DNA of 64,000 bases from Planctomycetota bacterium (GTDB taxonomy: Bacteria > Planctomycetota > OFTM77): the NCBI GenBank assembly GCA_029260795.1, contig JAJDCO010000055.1:1-64000 (forward strand), read 5' to 3'. The first letter of the stretch is position 1. The number at the start of each line of letters is the position of its first letter. Made by a program: the position numbers and the translations under genes. The notes under the pieces are model-generated. The model searched no databases and was not told the origin of the DNA. It worked only from the letters and a program-made list of their open reading frames with translations. Shown here one piece after another: positions 34,388 through 42,708 of this stretch.

Positions 34388-35476
34388 ATGACAACGGGCG
34401 ATCCATCCAACCGGCCCATCGACAACGACTCATCGATCAGAATCCAGCTCGAACCGCTCCGAACTGGCGAAGTCGCGCTGATCGAGCAGACGCTCGCCCA
34501 AATCGCTCCGCGAGGCGAAGCCCTGGTCGAACGGTTCTTCGAGCGCCTGTTCTCTCGCCATCCCCGGTCGCGTCAGCTCTTCGGGGCCGCGCCCCCCGAG
34601 CGCCAGCGGCGACAGCTGTGGAACGCGCTGAAGGCGGCGATCAACGAGCTCCGCCGGCAAGCCGCCACCCACGACGCACGGCGTCCCGAATCCGAGGTGC
34701 GTCCGGTAGCCGACACCTTCTCGAAGCTGCTCGCCGACACGGCGGGCCCGCTTTGGACTCCACCGGTTCGTTCGGCCTGGCAGAGGGTCTCGATGCGCCT
34801 TTGGCAGCAGATCCTCGGTGCCTTCGCTCCTGAGATGGAGTCTCTCGAGGTCCAGACGACGCACGGTCTGTGGAACGAGGTCCAGGCGAGCATCGATGCC
34901 GTCTCCGAGACACTGACCGTGTCTCAGGGACATGTCGCGCCGCGGGAGGCGGAGACCCCACTCCCCGTGATCGCGGACATTGGAACTGTTCAGCCGTTGC
35001 ACACCGTGATCACGGAGATCGAATCGATCAGCCGACGGGTCTTCGACCTGGTCGACGAGATCGACGAGCTCTCGGCACCGGCCGGTCGCGTCGGTCCCTA
35101 CAAGGCGCTGGACCTCTCGAGCGCTCCGGTCGCGAGCCGGCAGGCGACGACCGATCTGCACGCGCTCATCGAGCAAGGCATCACGGGCGTGGATACCGAG
35201 TCGAACCGTCTCGGCGAGCTCGATCACCCCACTCTCGAGGGCATCCTCGGGTGTATCGAGAGCGTCACGACCTGGGTCGGCCAAATCGCGGACGCCAGCC
35301 GTCGACAGTCGGATGCCGTCGAGGCGCTCCGTCAGAGCGCCGGAGGCTCGGTTCCTGGAGGGCGTGTGAATCGTGAGCGCCTGACCCGGGCGACGGCGTC
35401 TCTGGACGAGATGATTCGACGATTCAACGCCTTGCGGGCACCGCTTCGAGCGGCTCGCCAACCGATCTGCCCATGA
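34388..35476 (+). CDS. Globin-domain sensor-like protein
   Basis: A 362-aa protein. Residues ~25-140 match the globin domain of the flavohaemoglobin/single-domain type: IAPRGEALVERFFERLFSRH, RSRQLFG with the CD1 Phe, and LWTPPVRSAWQRVSMRLW at the H helix. H95 in AATHDARRP aligns with the proximal haem His by its distance to the following Pro-Val. No reductase domain follows. Instead residues 150-362 are helical with heptad-like spacing (IESISRRVFDLVDEIDEL, ATASLDEMIRRFNALR), as in globin-coupled sensors. The stop overlaps the start of the receiver-SpoIIE gene (ATGA). It probably binds O2, NO or CO and signals to that partner. Confidence 0.72.
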   Translation: MTTGDPSNRPIDNDSSIRIQLEPLRTGEVALIEQTLAQIAPRGEALVERFFERLFSRHPRSRQLFGAAPPERQRRQLWNALKAAINELRRQAATHDARRPESEVRPVADTFSKLLADTAGPLWTPPVRSAWQRVSMRLWQQILGAFAPEMESLEVQTTHGLWNEVQASIDAVSETLTVSQGHVAPREAETPLPVIADIGTVQPLHTVITEIESISRRVFDLVDEIDELSAPAGRVGPYKALDLSSAPVASRQATTDLHALIEQGITGVDTESNRLGELDHPTLEGILGCIESVTTWVGQIADASRRQSDAVEALRQSAGGSVPGGRVNRERLTRATASLDEMIRRFNALRAPLRAARQPICP

Positions 35477-37254
35477 CTCGATCGCGCCCCCCGCATCCAT
35501 CGACGACCGGCAGCAGTCGGCCGGAGCGTCTCGTCGAAACCAAGCGAACCCTCCTGATCGCGGATGACGACGCGATCGGTCGGACGCTGTTGGAGCGAAT
35601 GCTCACCGAGCCGGGGGTACGCGTCGTCACGGCCTGCAACGGACTCGAGGCGGTCGAGAAGTTCTCGGAGACTCGACCCGACATCGTCCTGATGGACGTG
35701 ATGATGCCGGAGATGGACGGGTACGACGCCACGCGCATCATCAAGGAGATCGCTGGCGATCGATTCGTTCCGGTCATCTTCCTGACCGCGCTCACGAATG
35801 AGCAAGGCTTGGCGCGCTGTGTTGAATGCGGCGGGGACGACTTCCTCTCGAAGCCCTACAACCGCATTGTCATTCGATCCAAGATCGCGGCCCTGGACCG
35901 GCTGCGCACGCTCTACGACACGGTCCGATTGCAGCGGGACGAGCTCGCCATCCACGAAGCCGAGCAGCAGCGCGACCATCTGATCGCCCGCACGGTCTTC
36001 GAGCGCGTGCTGAAGCGAGAGCCCGTCTCTCCTCCCGGTCTCCAGACGAGTGTTCGGCCCTCGAACTTCTTCAATGGCGACCTCCTCCTCGAGGCCAAGA
36101 AGCCGCTCGGTGGCTTCCACCTCATGCTCGGCGACTGTACCGGCCACGGTCTTTCGGCCGCGCTGCCCGCCGTCCCCGTCGCCGACATCTTCTACACGAT
36201 GACCGAGAAGGGCTGCTCGATTCGCGACATCGTGCTCGAGCTCAACCGCAAGCTCGGCGCCGTGCTGCCGACCGGGATCTTCTGTGCCGCCCTGCTGCTC
36301 GATGTCGACGTCGAGCGCAACACCTTCGGCTACTGGAACGGTGGCGTCCCCACCGGGTACCTGCTCCGGCCGGGTGGCGGCATCATCGAGGAGCTGGCCC
36401 CCGACCACCTCCCGCTCGGTGTCGTGGGCAACGATCGGATCGACCCGGCGATCCGAATCCGGTCGCTGTCCCCGGGCGATCGCCTCGTCCTGTTCTCGGA
36501 TGGCTTGATCGAGGCGACCGATCAGGACGGCAACCTGTTCGGTGCCCAACGCCTGCGGGCGCTGCTCGAAAAGGACGGCGAGCCCGAGGGGCTCTTCGAC
36601 CGCCTCCTGATGGAGCAGAGTCGCTTCATCGAGAGCACCGAGCAAGCCGACGACATGACGCTCGTCGTCTATCGCCACGAGACGGCACTGCTGGAAGCCG
36701 AGCCCGTCTCCGAGTCGGTTTCTCGCCGAACGCCCTCGCGCTGGAGCTTGTCGCTCCGCCTCGAGCCGGAGTCCCTGCGCAGCAACGACCCGGTCCCGTT
36801 CTTGGTCGATCAGATCGTCAAGCTCCAGGACCTGGCCGGCCACGAGCAGAACCTGATCTTGATCTTGACCGAGCTCTTCTCGAATGCGCTCGAGCACGGC
36901 CTGCTCGGGCTCGACAGCACGCTCAAGGACGGGCTCGACGGCTTCACGGACTACTACGAAGCACGCGAGGCGAAGCTCGCCGAGCTGCTCGACGGCTTCA
37001 TCGAGCTCGAGGTGCGACACGCCCCCGGACCCGATCGGGGCGGGCGCCTGGAGATTCGCGTGGTGGACAGTGGACCGGGCTTTGACTGGTCGGCCCACCA
37101 AGTGCCGCTCGAGGAGAACAGCCTGGTGCGAGGACGAGGCATCCGACTCGTCGAGGCGCTCTCGAGTGAGGTCCGCTTTCAGGGTCGCGGCAACGACGTC
37201 CGCGTGACCTACGACTGGGGACGTGACCGGGAGCTCGAGGCCTCCGAAGGCTGA
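35473..37254 (+). CDS. Response regulator with SpoIIE phosphatase and HATPase domains
   Basis: A 593-aa protein with three parts. Residues ~25-145 are a receiver domain with acidic D31-D33, acceptor D75 (LMDVMMPEMDG), T105 and K127. Residues ~185-400 are a PP2C/SpoIIE (RsbU-like) phosphatase with FFNGDLLLEAKK, LMLGDCTGHGLSAALP, LVLFSDGLIEATD and EQADDMTLVVY. Residues ~430-590 are a GHKL ATPase (RsbW-like) with the N-box ILTELFSNALEHGL and RVVDSGPGFDW. It thus joins the phosphatase and the kinase/anti-sigma-type modules of a partner-switching system. Its ATG overlaps the globin gene stop. No anti-sigma antagonist or sigma factor lies nearby. Confidence 0.9.
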   Translation: MTRSRPPHPSTTGSSRPERLVETKRTLLIADDDAIGRTLLERMLTEPGVRVVTACNGLEAVEKFSETRPDIVLMDVMMPEMDGYDATRIIKEIAGDRFVPVIFLTALTNEQGLARCVECGGDDFLSKPYNRIVIRSKIAALDRLRTLYDTVRLQRDELAIHEAEQQRDHLIARTVFERVLKREPVSPPGLQTSVRPSNFFNGDLLLEAKKPLGGFHLMLGDCTGHGLSAALPAVPVADIFYTMTEKGCSIRDIVLELNRKLGAVLPTGIFCAALLLDVDVERNTFGYWNGGVPTGYLLRPGGGIIEELAPDHLPLGVVGNDRIDPAIRIRSLSPGDRLVLFSDGLIEATDQDGNLFGAQRLRALLEKDGEPEGLFDRLLMEQSRFIESTEQADDMTLVVYRHETALLEAEPVSESVSRRTPSRWSLSLRLEPESLRSNDPVPFLVDQIVKLQDLAGHEQNLILILTELFSNALEHGLLGLDSTLKDGLDGFTDYYEAREAKLAELLDGFIELEVRHAPGPDRGGRLEIRVVDSGPGFDWSAHQVPLEENSLVRGRGIRLVEALSSEVRFQGRGNDVRVTYDWGRDRELEASEG

Positions 37255-37264
37255 GGCGGCCGGG

Positions 37265-39700
37265 TCAGTACCGGACCCTCAGGTTCCGGAACGCCGCATT
37301 CGAGTCCTGCACGAACACGCCAACGCCGCCCTGTAGCTCACTCGGGTCGTAGTCGTGGCTGCCGATCTTCTGATCCCCGAGCCAGTACGTCGCCGTGCCA
37401 CCTTCGATCTCGACGGCGAGCACGAAGGGCTTGTTGACCCGCGCCGGTGAGATCCGGCCGATCAGCTCCACAGCGGCCGGCCCGTCGGGAGTGAGCTCGA
37501 ACAGCAGCATCAGCCCCGAGCCGTCGATCACCAAGAGCTGGGGCTCGCCGTTCGGATCGACGGCGTAGGCCAGTCCCAACATGGCATCGGGCACGGGCGA
37601 CTCGATGTCGACCTCGACCTCGAATCGGGCGTCGACACCGATCGGCAGGGGCTCCGGATAGAACGCGTACTTGAGGGACGTGGACTCACCGCGGAGGGTC
37701 TCCTCCTTGAAAGTCCAGGCGCCTTTGCTGACCAGCCAGCCGTCGAAGGACGAGCTGAGGGGCAGTCGACGCCACCGGCGCACGTCGACGTCGTTCTGAG
37801 CCAGAATCGACTCTCGGGTCTCGGTGATCTGAGGATGCTCTCCGATCAAGGACTGAGCCTCGTCGAGCACTCGCAGGGAACGTCTCGGGAGCCCCTTCTC
37901 GACGTAGTCCGTCGCCAGCTTGGCGGTCGCGGTCACGAAGAGCTGCTCACTCTCGGCGACTCCGGCGGCGATCCCGCGGTCGAGCGCGCCGACTCGCTCT
38001 TGAGCCAACGCCACGAGGTCGTTGCCACTCTCTGTGGGACGGAGAGCGAGAGCTCCTTCGGGATCATCGAGCTCACGCGCCAATCGCCAGGCTTTGCGAT
38101 AGGTGTAGATCGCCTCGTCCTTGAGACCGCGCTCCTCGAACACCTCGGCCAGCTCGAAGGCCGCGACCGGGTCGGTCGAGCGCTTGCGGAGCGCCCACTG
38201 GTAGCTCTCGGCGGCCGCCTCGAGCGTCTTGAACTTCCGCTGCTTGCGAGCGCGTTCGATCAGCACGTCTGCTTGGCTGGCCGGACCGAAGTGGATGTCG
38301 TAGAGCTCGGAGATCCAGGTCTTGAAGCGCTGGTCGAAGTCCTCGAGGCTCTTCACCTCGGGTTGCTTCGCACGCTTGATGAAGTACTCCTCGAACCGAT
38401 CGACGACGTCGTGCTCCCGGCCGGAACGGTAGGTGCGCATGTAGGCCTGGTAAAGAGGCAGGTACACCCGCTCGCACTGGTCGTTCTCGTAGTTGTGCAG
38501 GAAGTAGACCAGCCCCCATCCCATCGGATAGTAGGAGCCCGGGTAGGAGCCATCGGCCTTGTGGGCGATGACGTCCTTCAGCCTCGGCGAGTCCTCCTCG
38601 TGAGTCGCTCGCAGACCGCGCAGCCGCGTATCGGGAATCAGGTTGGTCTCGACGGTTCCGCCGGGCTGGAGCCGCGCGCCTTCGAAGTAGGAAGCGGTGC
38701 CTTCGTTGAGCCAGGTCGGCACGGTTCCGGTGAGGGCGCGATCGGTGAACTGGTGAGAGGCCTCGTGAAAGAGAGTCGACCAGAGCGAGTTGATGGGCCG
38801 CCCGTCGGAGGCGGGGTCGTAGGTCGCCACGTAGTTCTTGCCGGGGCGGAAGAAGCCCTTGATGCTCGGGGACATCGATCCCTCGTGCTGGTCGAACTCC
38901 GCACGAAGCTTGTAGACGCTGATCCAGCAGCGACGACCCGGCTTCTCCCCGAAGACCTTGATGTAGAAGCTCGAGACCTGCTCCATGGCCTGCGACATGT
39001 CGCGGCCGATCTCGTACCCCATGTTGGTCTTGATGGTGTAGTTCTTGCCCTTGAACTCGAAGGCCTTCTCCCAGTTGGACGCCTTGGCGTTCATGGACGC
39101 GAGGCGCTCGGGTGAGAACCGCTCCTTGCGGCGCACCGGAACGTCGAGGCCCGAGGCCAAGAGCACCTCGACCGCCTTCTTGTTGCCGTAGAAGCGCTCG
39201 AGCTTCTTGTTGACCTTGGCGGCGAGACTGGTATCCGCACAACGCGTGTACAGATCCACGGCGTTTGCATAGAGCTTTCGCCCCTGAGCCGAATCCGCGA
39301 CCTTGATCAGCTCTTCGGCGAAGCCATCCAGGACCTCGACAGTCTGGTCGTTCAAGGGATCGAGCTCGATCACCCGCTTCGCCAAGCGCTCGAGGACCTC
39401 GGCGTCCTGCTCGGCCTCCTCGGTCTGGCGCGCCAGATCCAAGGCCAGATGCGCATACCACAGAGCGATGTCGGGCTGCTTCGCCTTCTCGGCGGCCTTC
39501 GAGGCGAGCTCGAGGAGATCGACCTGCTCGGGCCAGAACTCCAGACCGAGCGTCGCCGCCGCCAGTGCCGACGCGGCGTCGCCCTTCTCCAGGGCCGCGC
39601 GCACTGCCGTCAGGTGGCTGACTTCATCATCGGCTCGGAGTGGCGATCCGAGAAAGATCGACGACAAGAGAAAGGCAAACGGCACCAACGAACGGTCCAT
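37265..39700 (-). CDS. Exported gluzincin-like peptidase with LamG-like tail (DUF1570-related)
   Basis: An 811-aa protein with signal MDRSLVPFAFLLSSIFLGSPLRA. Helical repeat-like segments follow (~30-200, TPR-like). LFHEASHQFTDRALTGTVP supplies an HExxH zinc site, and WLNEGTASYFEGARL the downstream Glu of gluzincins. This arrangement is that of the DUF1570-type planctomycete proteins. More TPR-like helices come after it. The last ~170 residues (FDGWLVSKGAWTFKEETLRG... VGVFVQDSNAAFRNLRVRY) resemble a LamG/DUF1080 sugar-binding domain. ATG at 39700 is chosen. The stop faces the stop of the receiver-SpoIIE gene 10 bp away. Confidence 0.78.
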   Translation of the reverse strand: MDRSLVPFAFLLSSIFLGSPLRADDEVSHLTAVRAALEKGDAASALAAATLGLEFWPEQVDLLELASKAAEKAKQPDIALWYAHLALDLARQTEEAEQDAEVLERLAKRVIELDPLNDQTVEVLDGFAEELIKVADSAQGRKLYANAVDLYTRCADTSLAAKVNKKLERFYGNKKAVEVLLASGLDVPVRRKERFSPERLASMNAKASNWEKAFEFKGKNYTIKTNMGYEIGRDMSQAMEQVSSFYIKVFGEKPGRRCWISVYKLRAEFDQHEGSMSPSIKGFFRPGKNYVATYDPASDGRPINSLWSTLFHEASHQFTDRALTGTVPTWLNEGTASYFEGARLQPGGTVETNLIPDTRLRGLRATHEEDSPRLKDVIAHKADGSYPGSYYPMGWGLVYFLHNYENDQCERVYLPLYQAYMRTYRSGREHDVVDRFEEYFIKRAKQPEVKSLEDFDQRFKTWISELYDIHFGPASQADVLIERARKQRKFKTLEAAAESYQWALRKRSTDPVAAFELAEVFEERGLKDEAIYTYRKAWRLARELDDPEGALALRPTESGNDLVALAQERVGALDRGIAAGVAESEQLFVTATAKLATDYVEKGLPRRSLRVLDEAQSLIGEHPQITETRESILAQNDVDVRRWRRLPLSSSFDGWLVSKGAWTFKEETLRGESTSLKYAFYPEPLPIGVDARFEVEVDIESPVPDAMLGLAYAVDPNGEPQLLVIDGSGLMLLFELTPDGPAAVELIGRISPARVNKPFVLAVEIEGGTATYWLGDQKIGSHDYDPSELQGGVGVFVQDSNAAFRNLRVRY

Positions 39701-39849
39701 GGCAGGAGTCCTCGTGATCACGGCGTCTCGGCCCGGCCCGGGCGAGCGATTTACTCTAGTGACGCTCCACCACCGCCGCAAGCGCGGGGTCGGGTCGGAC
39801 CCCGAATCGAGTCGAGCCGCGGCCGGCACTCGACCGGCCGCCAAGTGAC

Positions 39850-40815
39850 TCAGCGGATCTTGCCTTCGAGGTAGGGGACCTCGTGCACCTTCTCGTGCAT
39901 GATCGGTCCGTGCCCGAAGTAGCCGGCCTCACCGAACAGCTCGCCATGATCAGCGGTCACGATCAGCCAGGTGTTCTCGGGAACCAGCTCGAAGAGGCGC
40001 GGGAAGACCTTCTCGTCGAGGTACTTCACCGCTCGAATCTGCTGGTTCTTGAGGTACTCCATCTCGTCGGGCTTGAAGAACGCCGGTGCCTCTTCCTTCT
40101 TGAGCTGGCCCTCTTCGTCGACGTGCTGGTCCAGCTTCTTGAAGACACCGTGGACGCCCGAGATGCGCGGCAGCGTGTTCGGGTCGTCATTGGGCAACGA
40201 GTACGGATAGTGCGTCTCGCCGACGTTCATCATCACGAAGCTCGGGCGCTCGTCGTTGAAGATCTTGCCCTCTTCCATCCGGTCGAGCATCTTCGTCATG
40301 TCGTTGTGGGACCCCATCAGCTCGAAGCTGTCGAAGTCCCGATTGACCGGCGTCAGGCTGTTGAGCACCGGCAGCGACACCATCGCGTGCGTGTTGTAGC
40401 CCATCTTGTTCTTCAAGAAGGTCGGCAGCCACAGGCTAGGAACCAGGCTCGCGAACTCGATCGACTTGGCGCCCAGCCGCTGGTTGTAGCGGACGAAGTC
40501 CTCCTTGTAGTACTCGGAGGCATACACATTGGGCGGGCTCGTGTGCGGCAACAGCCCCATCAGGAGGTTGTAGTGGCTGGGAGCAGTCCAGGACGCATAG
40601 CTGTATCGGCGCTCGACTTTGTCGAGACCTCCATACATCTTCGCGATCCGCTCCGGCTTGGCCTCCATGAAGGTGTCGTAGCGACAGGAGTCCAAGGTGA
40701 TGACGATGAAGTTGTGCTTCCCCTGCGGATCCGGCCGCTGAGCGGTGGGACGAGGAAACGGTCGTGGCCGAGTCGGTGCCGGCTTCTTCTTCTTGAAGAC
40801 GTCGAAGAGTCCCAT
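39850..40815 (-). CDS. Sulfatase/alkaline-phosphatase superfamily protein
   Basis: A 321-aa protein. HNFIVITLDSCRYDTF gives the first metal-binding Asp and candidate nucleophile region. SWTAPSHYNLLMGLLPH and LIVTADHGELFGEAGYFGHG (second metal site with DH and HG) are the standard landmarks of the superfamily. The sulfatase CxPSR formylglycine motif is missing, so it may be a phosphatase, phosphoglycerol transferase or similar. There is no signal peptide; the N-terminus is Lys/Pro-rich (KKKKPAPTRPRPFPRPT). It lies 149 bp upstream of the peptidase gene on the same strand. Shorter than most arylsulfatases (~450-550 aa). Confidence 0.78.
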   Translation of the reverse strand: MGLFDVFKKKKPAPTRPRPFPRPTAQRPDPQGKHNFIVITLDSCRYDTFMEAKPERIAKMYGGLDKVERRYSYASWTAPSHYNLLMGLLPHTSPPNVYASEYYKEDFVRYNQRLGAKSIEFASLVPSLWLPTFLKNKMGYNTHAMVSLPVLNSLTPVNRDFDSFELMGSHNDMTKMLDRMEEGKIFNDERPSFVMMNVGETHYPYSLPNDDPNTLPRISGVHGVFKKLDQHVDEEGQLKKEEAPAFFKPDEMEYLKNQQIRAVKYLDEKVFPRLFELVPENTWLIVTADHGELFGEAGYFGHGPIMHEKVHEVPYLEGKIR

Positions 40816-41067
40816 GGTGCCTTTCGATCCTTCGAGGGGAGGCTGCCGGGAGCACGGTGAGCGGGTGCTCGAACCGCCGGCGACGGGCGTTTCCGATCGG
40901 TAGCCCGACCGACGAAAGCGCGGATCATACCCGATGGCTCCAGGAGCGACAATGCGCCCTCGACCGGCCAGGCCGCCAGGATGAGGCCCGCTAGCAGCGG
41001 GTTGGGACCGTGCCGTCCTTCGGATTGCGGCGCACGACGGCGTCCGGCGAGTGGCCCAGCGCCCCGA

Positions 41068-42567
41068 TCACTCCTCGAGTGCCGCTCGGAGCAGCCGATC
41101 GACCAGTCGGTCGACGGTCGTGCCCGACGTCAGGGCCCGCTCCCTCAGCAGCTCGGCAACGTCCGACGAGAGTCGCACCGCCTCGGGTGTCGCCTCGGCC
41201 TCGATGCCGGCTTCGCCGTCCTCACCCTCGTAGGTCCAGTCGGGCCGTTTGCGATAGGGCGAGTCGTCGTACGTGAACACGTGCGCCGTCGCATCGAGGT
41301 CCCGAAGGGAGGGAAACTGAAACGGGTTCAAGGGTGGCTCGGGGTTTTCGAGCTGCGCGTCGAACTGATCACGAAAGCGCTCGATCAAGCTCGGGATCAC
41401 GATCGAGCCCTGAACGGGCAGATAGCAGCGATTCGCTTGAGGTGCGGACCGTGCCCCATAGAGCGCGCGCTCGATGTCGTCTTCGCTGGCGAGCTCGGTG
41501 TCGAACAGCTCATCGATCGCGCTCGATGCCAGTCGCAGTCCGTGCTTGCAAGCGCTGCACTGGTTGCAGGACTCGACGTAGAGGAAGCGCGCGATGTCGC
41601 GGGTGATCTGCGGGATGCTGCGTCCCTTCCCGATCACGATGAAGCCGGCCGATCCGAGCCCGGACCCAGCCAGTGCGAGCGATCCGAAGTCGGCGCAGGT
41701 CCCCAGCCGCTCGGGCATCAGGACACCGTTGCTCACGCCCGACAGCACGGCCTGGACGCCGCCCTGCGTCGCTCCGCCCGCCTGCTCGTCGATGATGTCG
41801 GAAAGCGGCGTGCCCGCGGCCACCTCATACACACCCGGGCGCTTCACGTCTCCGCAGATGGTCGCCAAGATCGTTCCCGGCGTGTCCTCCGTTCCCAAGG
41901 CGCGAAAGCCCTCGGCTCCGTGGCGAGCGATCGCCGCGGCGTGGGAGAAGGTCTCGACGTTGTTGACGAGCGACGGGTTCGGCGAAAGCGGTGTGGAGTT
42001 GAGGCCCTGCTGGTAGGGAGGATACTCCGGCTCTCGCGGCAGCGGGATCCCGTCGTCGATGAATCGGAGCAGCGCCTTCTCTTCTCCGAAGAGGTACTCG
42101 CGAGGACCCGGCACGATCGTCACCGGCGGCAGCCCGTCCCCCCCCATTGATCGAATCTCTTGCAGCGCGCCCTCGAGCCGCGCGATCTCGGGCTCGAAGA
42201 TCTCCTTGATCCCGATGTGGATCGAGCTCGCCGCGATGACATGAGCCGCGACGAAGAGCCCTTCGAGGCCGGCGTACGGATTCGATCGCAAGAGCGCGCG
42301 GTCCTTGAAGGTTCCGGGCTCACCTTCGGCCGCATTGCAGACCACCGACCGTTCGCGGCAGGGATGCTGGAACAGTGTCCGCCACTTCACGCCCGCCGGA
42401 AACCCGGCACCACCCCGCCCCCGCAGACCCGAGCGGCCGATCTCGTCGAGAATCGACTGCGGGTCGCGCTCAGAGAGCCACTCACCGATCGGCGCTCCCC
42501 CATGATGCTCGAGGTACTGTCGGTACGAAGCGAACGGGCGAGCGGGGAGCAATCGGTAGACGGACAT
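41068..42567 (-). CDS. nuoF: Stand-alone NuoF-like NADH:quinone oxidoreductase flavoprotein
   Basis: A 499-aa protein. SGLRGRGGAGFPAGVKW is the NADH/FMN loop. GEEKALLRFIDDGIPLPR and NPSLVNNVETFSHAA follow as in NuoF. ESCNQCSACKHG with the distant Cys in ANRCYLP supplies the 4Fe-4S cluster. No nuoE, nuoG or hydrogenase gene is adjacent. After the usual end comes an extra ~60-residue tail (DWTYEGEDGEAGIEAEATPE... VDRLVDRLLRAALEE), acidic then helical. It may serve as an NADH-side subunit of a formate dehydrogenase, hydrogenase or ferredoxin reductase encoded elsewhere. ATG at 42567 (MSVYRLLPARPF) is chosen; 42603 is the alternative. Confidence 0.85.
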   Translation of the reverse strand: MSVYRLLPARPFASYRQYLEHHGGAPIGEWLSERDPQSILDEIGRSGLRGRGGAGFPAGVKWRTLFQHPCRERSVVCNAAEGEPGTFKDRALLRSNPYAGLEGLFVAAHVIAASSIHIGIKEIFEPEIARLEGALQEIRSMGGDGLPPVTIVPGPREYLFGEEKALLRFIDDGIPLPREPEYPPYQQGLNSTPLSPNPSLVNNVETFSHAAAIARHGAEGFRALGTEDTPGTILATICGDVKRPGVYEVAAGTPLSDIIDEQAGGATQGGVQAVLSGVSNGVLMPERLGTCADFGSLALAGSGLGSAGFIVIGKGRSIPQITRDIARFLYVESCNQCSACKHGLRLASSAIDELFDTELASEDDIERALYGARSAPQANRCYLPVQGSIVIPSLIERFRDQFDAQLENPEPPLNPFQFPSLRDLDATAHVFTYDDSPYRKRPDWTYEGEDGEAGIEAEATPEAVRLSSDVAELLRERALTSGTTVDRLVDRLLRAALEE

Positions 42568-42708
42568 GACGTCCTCCGCGGGGTTGGGGGCGATCGCTGC
42601 CAAAGCTAGCTCAGGCGAGCCCCTCCAGCAACCGCGTCGTTCTGCCGATCGCCGCTCGGCCGATTCTTCGACGCTGCGCTCCGGGACGCTCCGGTCGTGG
42701 TTCGGTCG

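Noticed and set aside
34660-34720. Loss of the proximal haem His in the globin
   Set aside because: The usual RHxxYGV motif seemed missing, but H95 has the right spacing to the following Pro-Val, so haem binding remains likely.
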